Shown here: one piece after another, positions 1 through 6,645 of the stretch
How the letters are laid out: each line of letters starts with the position of its first letter
How positions within the stretch are numbered: the first letter of the stretch is position 1
Source of the DNA: an uncultured Gemmobacter sp.
Lineage (GTDB): Bacteria > Pseudomonadota > Alphaproteobacteria > Rhodobacterales > Rhodobacteraceae
Direction: 5' to 3'
Assembly (NCBI GenBank): GCA_937983495.1
Contig: CALKAA010000253.1
Span: 1 to 10,571, forward strand
DNA length: 10,571 bases
Notes under the pieces: generated by a model
Told to the model about the DNA's origin: nothing
Databases searched by the model: none
What the model saw: the letters and a program-made list of their open reading frames with translations, nothing else
Program-made: the position numbers and the translations under genes

Positions 1-53
1 AGCGTGCAGCGCCCGATACGGCCGAACCCATTGATGGCAACAGTGATGGTCAT
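1..53 (-). CDS. gap: Glyceraldehyde-3-phosphate dehydrogenase, N-terminal fragment (cut by window edge)
   Basis: Seen: read leftward from an ATG at 53, the first 17 codons give MTITVAINGFGRIGRCT. The INGFGRIGR stretch is the first strand and glycine-rich NAD-binding turn of GAPDH. The start is supported by a GGAGAG ribosome binding site seven bases upstream. Known: the enzyme interconverts glyceraldehyde-3-phosphate and 1,3-bisphosphoglycerate in the cytosol with NAD(P), in glycolysis, gluconeogenesis and, in autotrophs, the Calvin cycle. The remainder lies outside the window, so the catalytic Cys/His and the full length cannot be judged. Two candidate operator palindromes lie about 90-125 bases upstream of the start. 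The gene is divergent from the DUF808 gene, and tkt, another central carbon gene, lies about 2 kb away on the same strand. Confidence 0.9.
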   Translation of the reverse strand, partial: MTITVAINGFGRIGRCT

Positions 54-76
54 GCGCGTGCTCTCCCGAGTCTGAT

Positions 77-93
77 CCCGAATTGGCTTCGGG
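77..93 (-). promoter_or_regulatory. Short hairpin in the gap leader or promoter
   Basis: CCCGAA (77-82) and TTCGGG (88-93) form a perfect 6-bp stem with a 5-base loop. It lies 24 bases upstream of the gap start codon, so it falls in the gap leader or across its promoter. A weak promoter-like pair on the minus strand (TTGCGC at 114-119 and TATCCC at 92-97, 16-base spacer) would place the stem at the transcript 5' end. A 6-bp stem in GC-rich DNA may be chance. No function is assigned. Confidence 0.25.
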
Positions 94-145
94 GATACAC
101 GCGGATGCCGCATGCGCAAAGCAGAAAAACGACTGTTTTTCATTG

Positions 146-178
146 TGTTAGCGCAAACCTGCGGTGTTTTCGCTAACA
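146..178. promoter_or_regulatory. Tandem CceR/PckR-like (LacI-family) operator candidates
   Basis: Two 14-base sites, 146-159 (TGTTAGCGCAAACC) and 165-178 (TGTTTTCGCTAACA), each match 12 of 14 positions of the palindrome TGTTAGCGCTAACA. Their centres are 19 bases apart, and their outer arms form a perfect 8-bp inverted repeat (146-153 with 171-178). Known, from memory: LacI-type regulators of central carbon metabolism in alphaproteobacteria (CceR in Rhodobacterales, PckR in Rhizobiales) bind palindromes of this form, and gap-type genes are among their targets. Inference: a dimer or tetramer binds here and controls gap to the left, and possibly the DUF808 gene to the right. Confidence 0.55.
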
Positions 179-252
179 TTCCCCGCAGATTGGCATCTTT
201 CCGCGCGGGGCGGGCTGCGCTACTGTCCGCCGGTATTTTCGGGGGATATGTG

Positions 253-1209
253 ATGAGCGGATTGCTTGCGCTGCTGGATGATGTGGCGGCGATTGCCAAG
301 GTGGCGGCAGCTTCGGTGGATGATGTGGCCGCGGCTGCGGCCAAGGCCGGGTCCAAGGCGGCGGGGGTCGTGATCGACGACGCCGCCGTGACGCCGAAAT
401 ATGTGCATGGCTTTTCGGCGGATCGTGAACTGCCGATCATCTGGCGCATCGCCAAGGGCAGCCTGAAAAACAAGCTGATCATCCTTCTGCCGGGCCTGCT
501 GCTGCTGAACACTTTTGCGCCCTTTGTCATCACGCCGCTGTTGATGCTGGGCGGGGCCTATCTGTGTTTCGAGGGGGCCGAAAAGGTGCTGCACATGTTC
601 GCTCCTTATGCCGATGAGGCAGTCGAGGCGGATTTCGACACCAAAGACCCAAGCCATCTGGAGGAGGAAAAGGTGGCGGGTGCCATCAAGACCGATTTCA
701 TCCTCTCGGCCGAGATCATGACGATTGCGCTGGCAGCCATTCCGGAAAGCGCGGTCTGGATGGAGGCGATCACGCTGGCGGTGGTCGGCACGATCATTAC
801 GGCGGCGGTCTATGGCGCGGTGGCGCTGATCGTGAAGATGGATGATGTGGGCCTGCATATGGCGAAGGGCGGCACTGGCGCGGGTCGGGCCATCGGACGT
901 GGGCTGGTGGCGGGGATGCCCAAGCTGATGGCGTTTCTGTCCACGGTTGGCACCCTGGCGATGCTGTGGGTGGGCGGCAATATCGTGATCCATGGCATGC
1001 ATGAGCTGGGCGCGCATGAGCCCTATGGCAGCATTCACCATCTGGCCGAGGTCGCAGCCCATGCCATGCCCGCCAGCCTGCAAGGCTTTGTGAACTGGCT
1101 GGTGACGGCGGCCTGTGATGGGGTGCTGGGGCTGGGTCTTGGCCTCTTGATCGTGCCGCTGGTGACGCGCGTGCTGCTGCCGCTGATGGGGAAGCAAGCG
1201 GCGCATTGA
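253..1209 (+). CDS. DUF808 / YedI-type integral membrane protein
   Basis: The reading frame is open from 112, but the family's usual N terminus (MSGLLALLDDVAAIAK) begins at 253, preceded by GGGGGA six bases upstream. This gives 318 residues, the normal size for the family. Seen: a helical N-terminal part rich in Ala and Asp (residues 1-60), then hydrophobic segments at about 74-106, 150-184, 218-238 and 280-312, so it is a multi-pass inner-membrane protein. The motif GGAYLCFEGAEKV (100-112) is typical of the family. Its biochemical role is not established, and none is inferred here beyond membrane location. The gene is divergent from gap across about 200 bases that hold two LacI-type operator candidates. 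It converges on the AT-rich orphan gene with only 41 bases between stop codons. GC content and codon choice fit the host. Confidence 0.85.
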   Translation: MSGLLALLDDVAAIAKVAAASVDDVAAAAAKAGSKAAGVVIDDAAVTPKYVHGFSADRELPIIWRIAKGSLKNKLIILLPGLLLLNTFAPFVITPLLMLGGAYLCFEGAEKVLHMFAPYADEAVEADFDTKDPSHLEEEKVAGAIKTDFILSAEIMTIALAAIPESAVWMEAITLAVVGTIITAAVYGAVALIVKMDDVGLHMAKGGTGAGRAIGRGLVAGMPKLMAFLSTVGTLAMLWVGGNIVIHGMHELGAHEPYGSIHHLAEVAAHAMPASLQGFVNWLVTAACDGVLGLGLGLLIVPLVTRVLLPLMGKQAAH

Positions 1210-1214
1210 GGACA

Positions 1215-1254
1215 ATAATGTAATGGGGAACCGATCGGCGCTCCGTTATATTAT
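1215..1254. repeat. AT-rich inverted repeat between convergent genes
   Basis: ATAATGTAA (1215-1223) can pair with TTATATTAT (1246-1254) over nine positions, one of them a G-T wobble. GGGGA and TCC inside the loop may extend the structure. It spans the whole gap between the DUF808 stop and the last codons of the orphan gene. It may act as a two-way terminator, although it lacks a clean GC stem with a T tract, or it may mark the edge of an AT-rich acquired segment. No target-site duplication was identified. Confidence 0.3.
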
Positions 1255-1841
1255 AGCCTTGCTAATATTATCAGACTATCGCGTAACTCCGTCTTTTCGT
1301 CAGGGTCCATTAACCTGAATGCCCATCCGTAATCCATTATGTCGCTGATGATACGCGAGGTGAGAGAGGCAAATGTGTTGACGCCACTGAAATCTATTGA
1401 CCAGCTGGCAGGCGCAAAATGGATGAACTGATTGCGTATTTCGTCGTGTAGGCGTTTCAGATAAGAAAATTCATCATCGCTGAGATTGAATGTATTTCCG
1501 CCAGAAGGCCTGTTGCCAGCTTTTCCATCCCGCAATGCCCTCAGCAAGTCTGGAAAAGCCATGATTCTTGTCTTTGGTGGCTTTAGTGCAGGGGTGGTGC
1601 GAGAGGCTTCCAGGTAATTAAGCCAAACTAAGGTGTCTTTTTCATTCGTTACTCCAATTGGAGTAGCTGTTGTTGTCAGATGGCACACACATGCCCCCTG
1701 CAAGGCCGCGTGCAATGCTAGAAATGCCCATTTCCATGCATAGGGATCACTTTTTGCCAGTTCGATGCAATGCAACGCATGTCTGACATTTGCGATAACA
1801 TCCCTATTTGAATCTATATCGAGCCATACTGATGTGGTCAT
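1251..1841 (-). CDS. Orphan helical protein with HEPN-like Rx4H motif
   Basis: The ATG at 1841 is chosen because GAGGG lies eight bases upstream; an in-frame GTG at 1856 would put that site inside the gene. The product has 196 residues. I do not recognise a named family with certainty. Seen: mostly predicted-helical sequence, a hydrophobic Trp/Ala/Leu/Cys-rich helix at about 33-55, a Pro/Lys-rich linker at 84-91, and near the C terminus a helix with LHDEIRNQFIH (131-141). R136-N137-x3-H141 fits the Rx4-6H motif of HEPN domains, including the polar residue after Arg. Known: such motifs are ribonuclease active sites in many toxin and defence proteins. Inference: a possible RNase or RNA-binding effector. 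The segment is far more AT-rich than its neighbours (about 42% GC at 1261-1320, about 70% inside tkt), which suggests transfer. No partner antitoxin gene is adjacent. A weak -10-like TATAGT lies at 1864-1869 on the minus strand. Confidence 0.75.
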   Translation of the reverse strand: MTTSVWLDIDSNRDVIANVRHALHCIELAKSDPYAWKWAFLALHAALQGACVCHLTTTATPIGVTNEKDTLVWLNYLEASRTTPALKPPKTRIMAFPDLLRALRDGKAGNRPSGGNTFNLSDDEFSYLKRLHDEIRNQFIHFAPASWSIDFSGVNTFASLTSRIISDIMDYGWAFRLMDPDEKTELRDSLIILARL

Positions 1842-1872
1842 TTTGAAAGCCCTCACAATGACTAACTATAGC

Positions 1873-1901
1873 AAAAAGGGCCGCATGATGCGGCTCTTTT
1901 T
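1873..1901. terminator. Bidirectional intrinsic terminator
   Basis: A 13-bp stem, 1873-1885 with 1889-1901, closes on a 3-base loop. It has five A at its left foot and five T at its right foot, so it can stop transcription in both directions. One G-T wobble (1879/1895) is present. It lies between the tkt terminator and the start of the orphan HEPN-like gene, so it insulates that gene from tkt read-through. Confidence 0.85.
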
Positions 1902-1928
1902 CGTTTTGGGTCATGCGATTTTTCGCCG

Positions 1929-1955
1929 AAAAATCGGGGTCCAGGTGACCCCGAT
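1929..1955 (-). terminator. Intrinsic terminator of tkt
   Basis: Read leftward, ATCGGGGTC (1955-1947) pairs perfectly with 1941-1933 across a 5-base loop, and the stem runs into a T tract at 1933-1929. The stem begins on the last-read base of the tkt stop codon, so the hairpin follows the gene with no spacer. It is the first of two consecutive terminators after tkt. Confidence 0.9.
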
Positions 1956-3970
1956 CAGAGCAGCGCTTTGGCCTTGGCAACGGTCGCTTCGGCGGTGATG
2001 CCGAATTCCTGATACAGGCGTTCTGCCGGGGCCGAGGCGCCGAAGGAGGACATGCCGACGAAATCGGCCTTGGCCTCGCGCCCACGCTCGCCCAGCAGCC
2101 AGCGATCCCAGCCCATGCGCACGCCCGCCTCGATGGCGATGCGGGCCGGGCCTGCAGGCAGCACTTTCTTGCGATAGGCCTCGTCCTGCGCTGCGAACAG
2201 TTCCATGCAGGGCATGGAGACGACCCGGGTGCCGATGCCTTCGGCCTCCAGCATCTCGCGGGCTTTCAGCGCGATTTCCACCTCGGTGCCGGTGGCGATC
2301 AGGATGACCTGACGCTTGCCGGTCGCTTCGGCCAGAACATAGGCGCCCTTGGCGGTCAGGTTCTGGTTGGTATGGGTTTTGCGCACGGCGGCCACACCCT
2401 GACGGCTGAGCGCCATGACGGAAGGCGTCGTCTTGGTGGAGAGCGCCAGTTCCCAGGCCTCAGCCGTTTCCACCAGATCGGCGGGGCGGAAGACCCAGGT
2501 GTTCGGCGTGGCGCGGCTGATCGCCAGATGCTCGACCGGCTGGTGGGTCGGGCCATCTTCACCAAGGCCGATGCTGTCATGGGTCATGACATAAACGACC
2601 GGGATCTGCATCAGCGCCGACAGGCGCATCGAGGGGCGCGCATAATCGGTGAAGCACATGAAGGTGCCTGCATAGGGGCGCACGCCGCCATGCAGCGCCA
2701 TGCCGTTCATCGCGGCGGCCATGCCATGCTCGCGGATGCCCCAATAGACGTAACGACCCTTGCGGTTCAGCGGGTCGAACACGCCCAGATCGGGGGTCTT
2801 GGTGTTGTTGGAGCCGGTCAGGTCGGCCGAACCGCCAATGGTTTCCGGCATCACCGGGTTCACGGCGGCCAGAACAACTTCGGAGGCCGAGCGGGTGGCC
2901 AGTTTCTTTGGTGCCTCAACGGCGGCTTTCTTCACGCCGCGGATGGCGCCGGCCAGCTTGGCGGGCGCATCGCCCGAGAACAGGCGGTTGAACTCGGCCT
3001 GTTTCCCGGCGGGCAGGGCGGCCAGACGGGCTTCCCATTCGGCGCGGGCGGCGGCACCACGGGCACCAGTCGCTTCCCAGGCAGCTTTCACATCGGCGGG
3101 GATTTCGAAGGGGCCATGATCCCAGCCGTAAACGGCGCGGGTATCGGCGATCAACTGTTTGTCGGTCAGCGCGCCATGGCCTTTCGAGGTGTCCTGCGCC
3201 GAGGAGCCAAGCGCGATATGGGTCTTGCAGGCGATCAGCGCCGGGCGGGGCGAGCGTTTGGCGCGGTCCAGCGCCGCGTCGATCTCGACCGGATCATGGC
3301 CGTCGCATTCGAAGACATCCCAGTCACTTGCCGCGAAGCGGGCCATCTGGTCGGTCACGTCCGACAGTTCGACCTTGCCGTCAATGGTGATGCCGTTGTT
3401 GTCCCACAACACGATGAGGCGCGAGAGCTGATGCTTGCCGGCAATGCCGATGGCCTCCTGGCTCACGCCCTCCATCAGGCAGCCGTCACCGGCGATGACA
3501 TAGGTGTAGTGATCCATCAGCTTGGCCCCATACCGGGCGCGCAGGCTTTCTTCGGCCATGGCAAAGCCCACGGCGTTGGAGATGCCCTGACCCAGCGGGC
3601 CGGTGGTGGTTTCCACGCCCTCCAGATGGCCATATTCCGGGTGGCCGGCGGTGCGGGCACCCCATTGGCGGAAGTTCTTCAGCTCCTCCAGCGTGGCCTG
3701 TTTGTAGCCCGTGAGGTGCAGCAGGCTGTAGATCAGCATCGAGCCATGGCCCGCCGACAGGATGAACCGGTCCCGGTTCGGCCACAGCGGCGCGGCGGGA
3801 TCGAAGTTCAGGTGCTTTTCAAACAGCACGGTCGCCACATCGGCCATGCCCATCGGCATGCCGGAATGGCCGGAATTGGCGGCCGCGACCGCATCCAGCG
3901 TCAGCACGCGGATGGCGCAGGCTTTCTTCCAATGGTGGGGGTGCTGGGCGCGCAGGCTGGCAATATCCAA
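1955..3970 (-). CDS. tkt: Transketolase (TTG start)
   Basis: Transfers two-carbon ketol units between sugar phosphates with thiamine diphosphate and a divalent metal, in the pentose phosphate and Calvin pathways (cytosol). Seen, 671 residues: an N-terminal family signature around 32-46 (NSGHSGMP), GHGS at 74-77, and the cofactor/metal motif GDG (161-163) ending in NN (191-192). The pyrimidine-binding domain has GIREHGM with the catalytic Glu414, then [16 protein letters not shown] (463-478). Length and domain order are normal and complete. Start: the frame is open far upstream but has no ATG near the family N terminus. A TTG at 3970 with AAGGA eight bases before it gives [14 protein letters not shown], as expected for orthologues. 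The longer upstream reading lies opposite the coiled-coil gene and is spurious. The gene is divergent from the coiled-coil/zapA pair and followed by two terminators. Confidence 0.95.
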   Translation of the reverse strand: MDIASLRAQHPHHWKKACAIRVLTLDAVAAANSGHSGMPMGMADVATVLFEKHLNFDPAAPLWPNRDRFILSAGHGSMLIYSLLHLTGYKQATLEELKNFRQWGARTAGHPEYGHLEGVETTTGPLGQGISNAVGFAMAEESLRARYGAKLMDHYTYVIAGDGCLMEGVSQEAIGIAGKHQLSRLIVLWDNNGITIDGKVELSDVTDQMARFAASDWDVFECDGHDPVEIDAALDRAKRSPRPALIACKTHIALGSSAQDTSKGHGALTDKQLIADTRAVYGWDHGPFEIPADVKAAWEATGARGAAARAEWEARLAALPAGKQAEFNRLFSGDAPAKLAGAIRGVKKAAVEAPKKLATRSASEVVLAAVNPVMPETIGGSADLTGSNNTKTPDLGVFDPLNRKGRYVYWGIREHGMAAAMNGMALHGGVRPYAGTFMCFTDYARPSMRLSALMQIPVVYVMTHDSIGLGEDGPTHQPVEHLAISRATPNTWVFRPADLVETAEAWELALSTKTTPSVMALSRQGVAAVRKTHTNQNLTAKGAYVLAEATGKRQVILIATGTEVEIALKAREMLEAEGIGTRVVSMPCMELFAAQDEAYRKKVLPAGPARIAIEAGVRMGWDRWLLGERGREAKADFVGMSSFGASAPAERLYQEFGITAEATVAKAKALL

Positions 3971-4202
3971 GGCGGCGATCCTTATGTGTGACGGGCTCTC
4001 GGCCCGTGTCCTACCAGTCTGAGTGCCAAGATCAAGCAAATGGCGGCTATTCCCGCCCGAAAAACGCTCCTCGGGGGGCGCAATCCCGCCAATCTTTGCG
4101 TTAAGATCATTCAGACACGGCCCGTTGCGATTCGTGCCCCTGGTCTTGGGGGATGTCATTGGTGTTGGGTCCAAATGGGAAAACCCGAAGAAGGCAGAGA
4201 GC
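3971..4202. promoter_or_regulatory. Divergent intergenic region of tkt and the coiled-coil gene
   Basis: These 232 bases hold the leftward tkt leader and the rightward promoter of the coiled-coil/zapA unit. I see no strong sigma-70 pair; TTGATC...TAGGAC on the minus strand (about 4014-4040) is only a weak candidate. A 6-bp hairpin (ACGGGC 3991-3996 with GCCCGT 4002-4007, 5-base loop) sits in the tkt leader about 20 bases before the TTG start, just upstream of the ribosome binding site. No close match to the TGTTAGCGCTAACA operator near gap was found here. Confidence 0.45.
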
Positions 4203-4892
4203 ATGACCGATTTGGCTGAGCTGGAGCGCAGGATCGTCGCGGCCTTGGCGCGCGTGGATGCGGGGCTCGACCGGCTGCAAATGCAGGCAGCGGAGGCCTC
4301 CGGGCGTCCGGTGACGGAGGCCGCGGCGGCGGTGTTGTCGGAGGTTGTGACGGCGGCGGATGGCTCCGGCACCTCTGACCCTTGGGTGGCGGGGGCAGAG
4401 CCTTCGGCAGATGAACAGGGCGAAGCTCTGGAACCGGTTGAAGCCTCTGATGCACAATCCGAGGCGGCTATTGATGCTGAGGCCGAAGTCGCCCCCCCAG
4501 CAGAAGATGGCGCGCTTGAGGCGCTGCGGGCCGAACTCGCGGCGGAAAAGGCGCAGGTTGCCGCGTTGATGGAACGCATCCGCGCCCTCAAGGGGCGCGA
4601 AAGCCGCAATGAGGCGGGGTTGCAGGCGCGGATTGATCAATTGACCAAGCAACTGGATGTTCAGGGTCTGGAACTGCATCGCTTGCGCAAAAGCATGATC
4701 CAGTTGCGCGAGGCGCTCCGGGTGCTGCGCGAAGGGGCGGATGGGGCCTGTGTCGATGCGGCCATGATCAACAAGGCCATGCTGGCCGAGCTGGAGGGGC
4801 TGCGCGCGGCGCGCTCCTCGGAAACGGTGGAGCTGGAAGAGATCATCGCCGAGCTTGCCGCTCTGACCGGAGAGGAGAAGGCGGATGCCTGA
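4203..4892 (+). CDS. Coiled-coil protein encoded upstream of zapA
   Basis: The start at 4203 ([11 protein letters not shown]) is preceded by a purine-rich GCAGAGAG site. The frame extends upstream to 4023, but that stretch overlaps the tkt promoter region and looks non-coding. The product has 229 residues. Seen: a short N-terminal helix (1-32), an acidic Ala/Glu/Pro-rich low-complexity linker (about 33-102), then a long coiled coil (about 103-168) and a second helix (about 189-225). There is no signal peptide or membrane segment, so it is cytoplasmic. Its end overlaps the zapA start by 8 bases, so the two are probably translationally coupled. Inference: an accessory protein working with ZapA at the division site. 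I know no biochemical function. Similar low-complexity coiled-coil genes before zapA occur in related bacteria, from memory. Confidence 0.75.
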   Translation: MTDLAELERRIVAALARVDAGLDRLQMQAAEASGRPVTEAAAAVLSEVVTAADGSGTSDPWVAGAEPSADEQGEALEPVEASDAQSEAAIDAEAEVAPPAEDGALEALRAELAAEKAQVAALMERIRALKGRESRNEAGLQARIDQLTKQLDVQGLELHRLRKSMIQLREALRVLREGADGACVDAAMINKAMLAELEGLRAARSSETVELEEIIAELAALTGEEKADA

Positions 4893-5247
4893 GGTTGTGA
4901 TCACCATTGGCGGGCGTGAGTTTCCTGTCGCCTGTCAGGCCGGCGAGGAGCATTTCCTGCGTTCGGCCGCCGCCATGCTGGATGCCGAAGCGGCACCGCT
5001 GGTGCAACAGATGGGCCGCCTGCCCGAAGCGCGCATGCTGTTGATGGCGGGTCTGATGCTGGCCGACAAGACCGCCGCGCTGGAAGATGAGATGCGCAAC
5101 CTGAAAGCCCGGCTGGCCAGTCTGGAGGCCCAGGCGACGCCCGAGCCGGTGCGCATCGAGGTGCCGGTGGTGCCGCCGCAGGTGAGCCAGACCTTGGCGG
5201 AGATCGCGGAGCGCGCAGAGGCTCTGGCTGCCAGGGTGGAAGCCTGA
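4885..5247 (+). CDS. zapA: Cell division protein ZapA
   Basis: ZapA binds FtsZ polymers and promotes their bundling at the mid-cell Z ring (family knowledge). Seen, 120 residues: the N-terminal globular domain begins [17 protein letters not shown], the family's strand-turn-strand start. The helix EEHFLRSAAAMLD follows at about 21-33. An Ala/Met/Leu-rich helix spans about 44-65 (RLPEARMLLMAGLMLADKTA), and a C-terminal coiled coil runs to about 80 and again at 98-120. A Pro/Val-rich linker (83-97) separates the two coils. The ATG lies inside the last codons of the preceding gene (ATGCCTGA), and GGAGAAGG upstream serves as the ribosome binding site. A GC-rich two-way terminator follows 18 bases after the stop. 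I see no 6S RNA-like structure directly downstream, although that RNA often follows zapA in other proteobacteria. Confidence 0.9.
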   Translation: MPEVVITIGGREFPVACQAGEEHFLRSAAAMLDAEAAPLVQQMGRLPEARMLLMAGLMLADKTAALEDEMRNLKARLASLEAQATPEPVRIEVPVVPPQVSQTLAEIAERAEALAARVEA

Positions 5248-5265
5248 GCCCAGTGCGCGCATGAA

Positions 5266-5289
5266 AAAGCCCGCCTTTCGGCGGGCTTT
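5266..5289. terminator. Bidirectional terminator between zapA and grxD
   Basis: AAAGCCCGCC (5266-5275) pairs perfectly with GGCGGGCTTT (5280-5289) across a 4-base loop TTTC. On the minus strand the stem runs into five T, which makes it a strong terminator for the purL-GNAT-bolA-grxD unit. On the plus strand only three T follow, which is weaker but plausible for zapA. Confidence 0.9.
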
Positions 5290-5291
5290 GC

Positions 5292-5317
5292 ATTTGCAAA
5301 TCAGGTGGTTTGCAAAT
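5292..5317. repeat. AT-rich 9-bp inverted repeat after grxD
   Basis: ATTTGCAAA (5292-5300) and TTTGCAAAT (5309-5317) are perfect inverted copies 8 bases apart, just past the grxD stop codon. Each arm is itself nearly palindromic around TTTGCAAA. It may be an extra 3' hairpin protecting or ending the grxD message, or a protein-binding site. No known regulator is matched. Confidence 0.45.
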
Positions 5318-5318
5318 T

Positions 5319-5678
5319 TCAGGCGTTCGCTTCACGGATCTTGTCTGCGGCTTCCTTGTTGAAGGCCACACCATTGGTTTCGAACAGCGTGTCCAACTCG
5401 CCCGAGATGGTCATCTCGGTCACGATGTCGCAGCCGCCGATGAACTCACCCTTCACATAAAGCTGCGGGATGGTCGGCCAATCGGAAAAATCCTTGATCC
5501 CTTGGCGAATCTCGGCATCGGCCAGCACGTTCACATCGGCAAATTCGACGCCCATGTAATTGAGGATGCCGGCCACGCGGCTGGAGAAGCCACATTGCGG
5601 CATCATCTTGGTGCCCTTCATGAACAGCACCACGTCATTCTTGCTGATCGTCTCGCGGATCTGGTCCTGCGCGCTCAT
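5319..5678 (-). CDS. grxD: Monothiol glutaredoxin, Grx4/GrxD family
   Basis: Binds and hands over [2Fe-2S] clusters, with glutathione as co-ligand, often in a complex with a BolA protein (family knowledge; cytosol). Seen, 119 residues: a thioredoxin-fold N terminus, VVLFMKGTK (16-24), the single-cysteine active site CGFS at 29-32, [19 protein letters not shown] (67-85) with the cis-proline TIPQ loop, and the glutathione-binding GGCD at 81-84. All family hallmarks are intact and the length is typical. The ATG at 5678 is chosen because AAGGA lies nine bases upstream and MSAQDQIRE is the usual start; an upstream in-frame extension to 5774 has no support. It is the last gene of the leftward purL unit, 170 bases after bolA, and is followed by an inverted repeat and a strong terminator. 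Confidence 0.95.
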   Translation of the reverse strand: MSAQDQIRETISKNDVVLFMKGTKMMPQCGFSSRVAGILNYMGVEFADVNVLADAEIRQGIKDFSDWPTIPQLYVKGEFIGGCDIVTEMTISGELDTLFETNGVAFNKEAADKIREANA

Positions 5679-5848
5679 ACCCGTTGTTCCTTTTTCGCTC
5701 TCCAGCGGTCGACCCGGCGCTGCCGTGTCCACATCCCGCTGCCATATTTCATGAAAAGCGCCAAGTTGTGGCAAATGTCCAGCGCCGACAACAGCCGCAA
5801 ACCTGCGTCAATCAGGCGCAAACATGCCGATAACGCATCCATTGCAGC

Positions 5849-6091
5849 TTATTCTGGGGCCTTGGTGGTCAGGGCCAGCGCGTGCAATTCGCCATTGGCC
5901 CCATCCATCTTGCCCTTCAGGCTGGCATAGACCGCGCGCTGTTGCTGCACCCGGTTCATGCCCTTGAAGCTGGCGTCGATCACCTCGGCCGCCCAGTGAT
6001 TGCCATCCCCTGCGAGATCGGTGATCGTGATCTTCGCCTCCGGGAAACTTTCCCGGATCAGCGCCTCGATATCCTTGCCTTCCATGGCCAT
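5849..6091 (-). CDS. bolA: BolA/IbaG-family protein
   Basis: Small cytosolic partner of monothiol glutaredoxins in iron-sulfur cluster handling; some family members also bind DNA (family knowledge). Seen, 80 residues: DIEALIRESFPEAKITI (7-23), the turn DGNHWAAEVI (29-38), helix MNRVQQQRAVYASLKGKM (45-62), and the C-terminal ELHALALTT (68-76) with His70, the invariant BolA histidine that ligates the shared cluster. There is no long N- or C-terminal extension, so it belongs to the short IbaG/BolA2-like class. Start: ATG at 6091 with GGAG six bases upstream; a second in-frame ATG lies two codons later. The gene sits between the GNAT gene (59-base gap) and grxD (170-base gap), all leftward. Its likely physical partner is the neighbouring GrxD. 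The gap before grxD holds no gene and no clear promoter that I could find. Confidence 0.92.
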   Translation of the reverse strand: MAMEGKDIEALIRESFPEAKITITDLAGDGNHWAAEVIDASFKGMNRVQQQRAVYASLKGKMDGANGELHALALTTKAPE

Positions 6092-6150
6092 GGTCGTCTC
6101 CTGTCCTTCCGGATCAATCTAGGATGAGGGTGAGGCCCCTGCAAGGCAGG

Positions 6151-6645
6151 TCATGCGCGGCCTGAGGGCTTGGCCCGTTCCTCACGCCATTCGCGGGCGA
6201 GCAATGCGTAGAAAATACAATCGACCCAATGGCCATCGCTGCGTTTCCAACATTCGCGCCAGACACCCTCTTGCACGAAACCGGCCTTCTGGAAAAAGCG
6301 GATGGCGCGGGTATTGTCTGCCGTGCAGTCGAGGCCAAGCCGGTGCCCGTGCCTGTGATCGAAAACCTCGATCAGGAGCGCCTCCAGGAAGGAGCGGCCT
6401 TGTCCGGTACCTTGTCCGGGACGTTGCACCGCAAATTCGCGCAAGCCCCACACGTCAGGAAGCCATTCTGTCAGAACGGCAAAGCCCGAAGGGGTGTTCT
6501 GCTCCATCCAGAGGAGCAGGTTGCCTTCCGCCTGAAGGGCCTCGATCTCGCCCGGATCGGGCGGGTCGAGATAGGCGCTGTTGCAGTCAGCCGTCCAAAG
6601 GGCATGCACGAAGCTGACATGCTCCGGGCATGCCGGAACGATCAT
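6151..6645 (-). CDS. GNAT-family N-acetyltransferase
   Basis: Transfers an acetyl group from acetyl-CoA to an amine; the substrate cannot be told from sequence. Seen, 164 residues: a central strand [20 protein letters not shown] (54-73), the acetyl-CoA pyrophosphate loop Q78-G-T-G81-Q-G83 (the Q/RxxGxG pattern), and the motif B region [18 protein letters not shown] (106-123), followed by EGVWRECW. The last two resemble acetyltransferases of the RimI/RimJ type that modify proteins or small amines. Its ATG overlaps the purL stop codon as ATGA (6642-6645), which indicates translational coupling, so it is part of the purL transcript. It is followed by bolA after 59 bases. Any link to purine synthesis or iron-sulfur handling is inference from the operon only. 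Confidence 0.88.
   Translation of the reverse strand: MIVPACPEHVSFVHALWTADCNSAYLDPPDPGEIEALQAEGNLLLWMEQNTPSGFAVLTEWLPDVWGLREFAVQRPGQGTGQGRSFLEALLIEVFDHRHGHRLGLDCTADNTRAIRFFQKAGFVQEGVWRECWKRSDGHWVDCIFYALLAREWREERAKPSGRA

Noticed and set aside
2372..3991. 539-codon open frame on the plus strand opposite tkt
   Set aside because: Its composition (rich in His, Arg, Gly, Gln) is typical of the antisense of a GC-rich gene. The opposite strand encodes a complete transketolase.
3971..4609. N-terminal extension of the transketolase reading frame up to 4609 on the minus strand
   Set aside because: The extra residues are Ser/Ala-rich, lie opposite the coiled-coil gene, and match nothing expected of transketolase. 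The family N terminus starts at the TTG at 3970.
5248..5318. 6S RNA gene downstream of zapA
   Set aside because: Only about 70 bases separate zapA from grxD, and they are occupied by a terminator and an inverted repeat, which leaves no room for the RNA.
5679..5848. Separate grxD promoter or a CceR-like site in the bolA-grxD gap
   Set aside because: The best -35/-10 pairs match poorly, and the closest operator-like text near 5828 agrees at only about 8 of 14 positions.
5310..5930. 206-codon open frame on the plus strand opposite grxD and the bolA end
   Set aside because: Covers the complementary strand of a clear CGFS glutaredoxin and shows no family features. The 170-base gap alone gives it no support.
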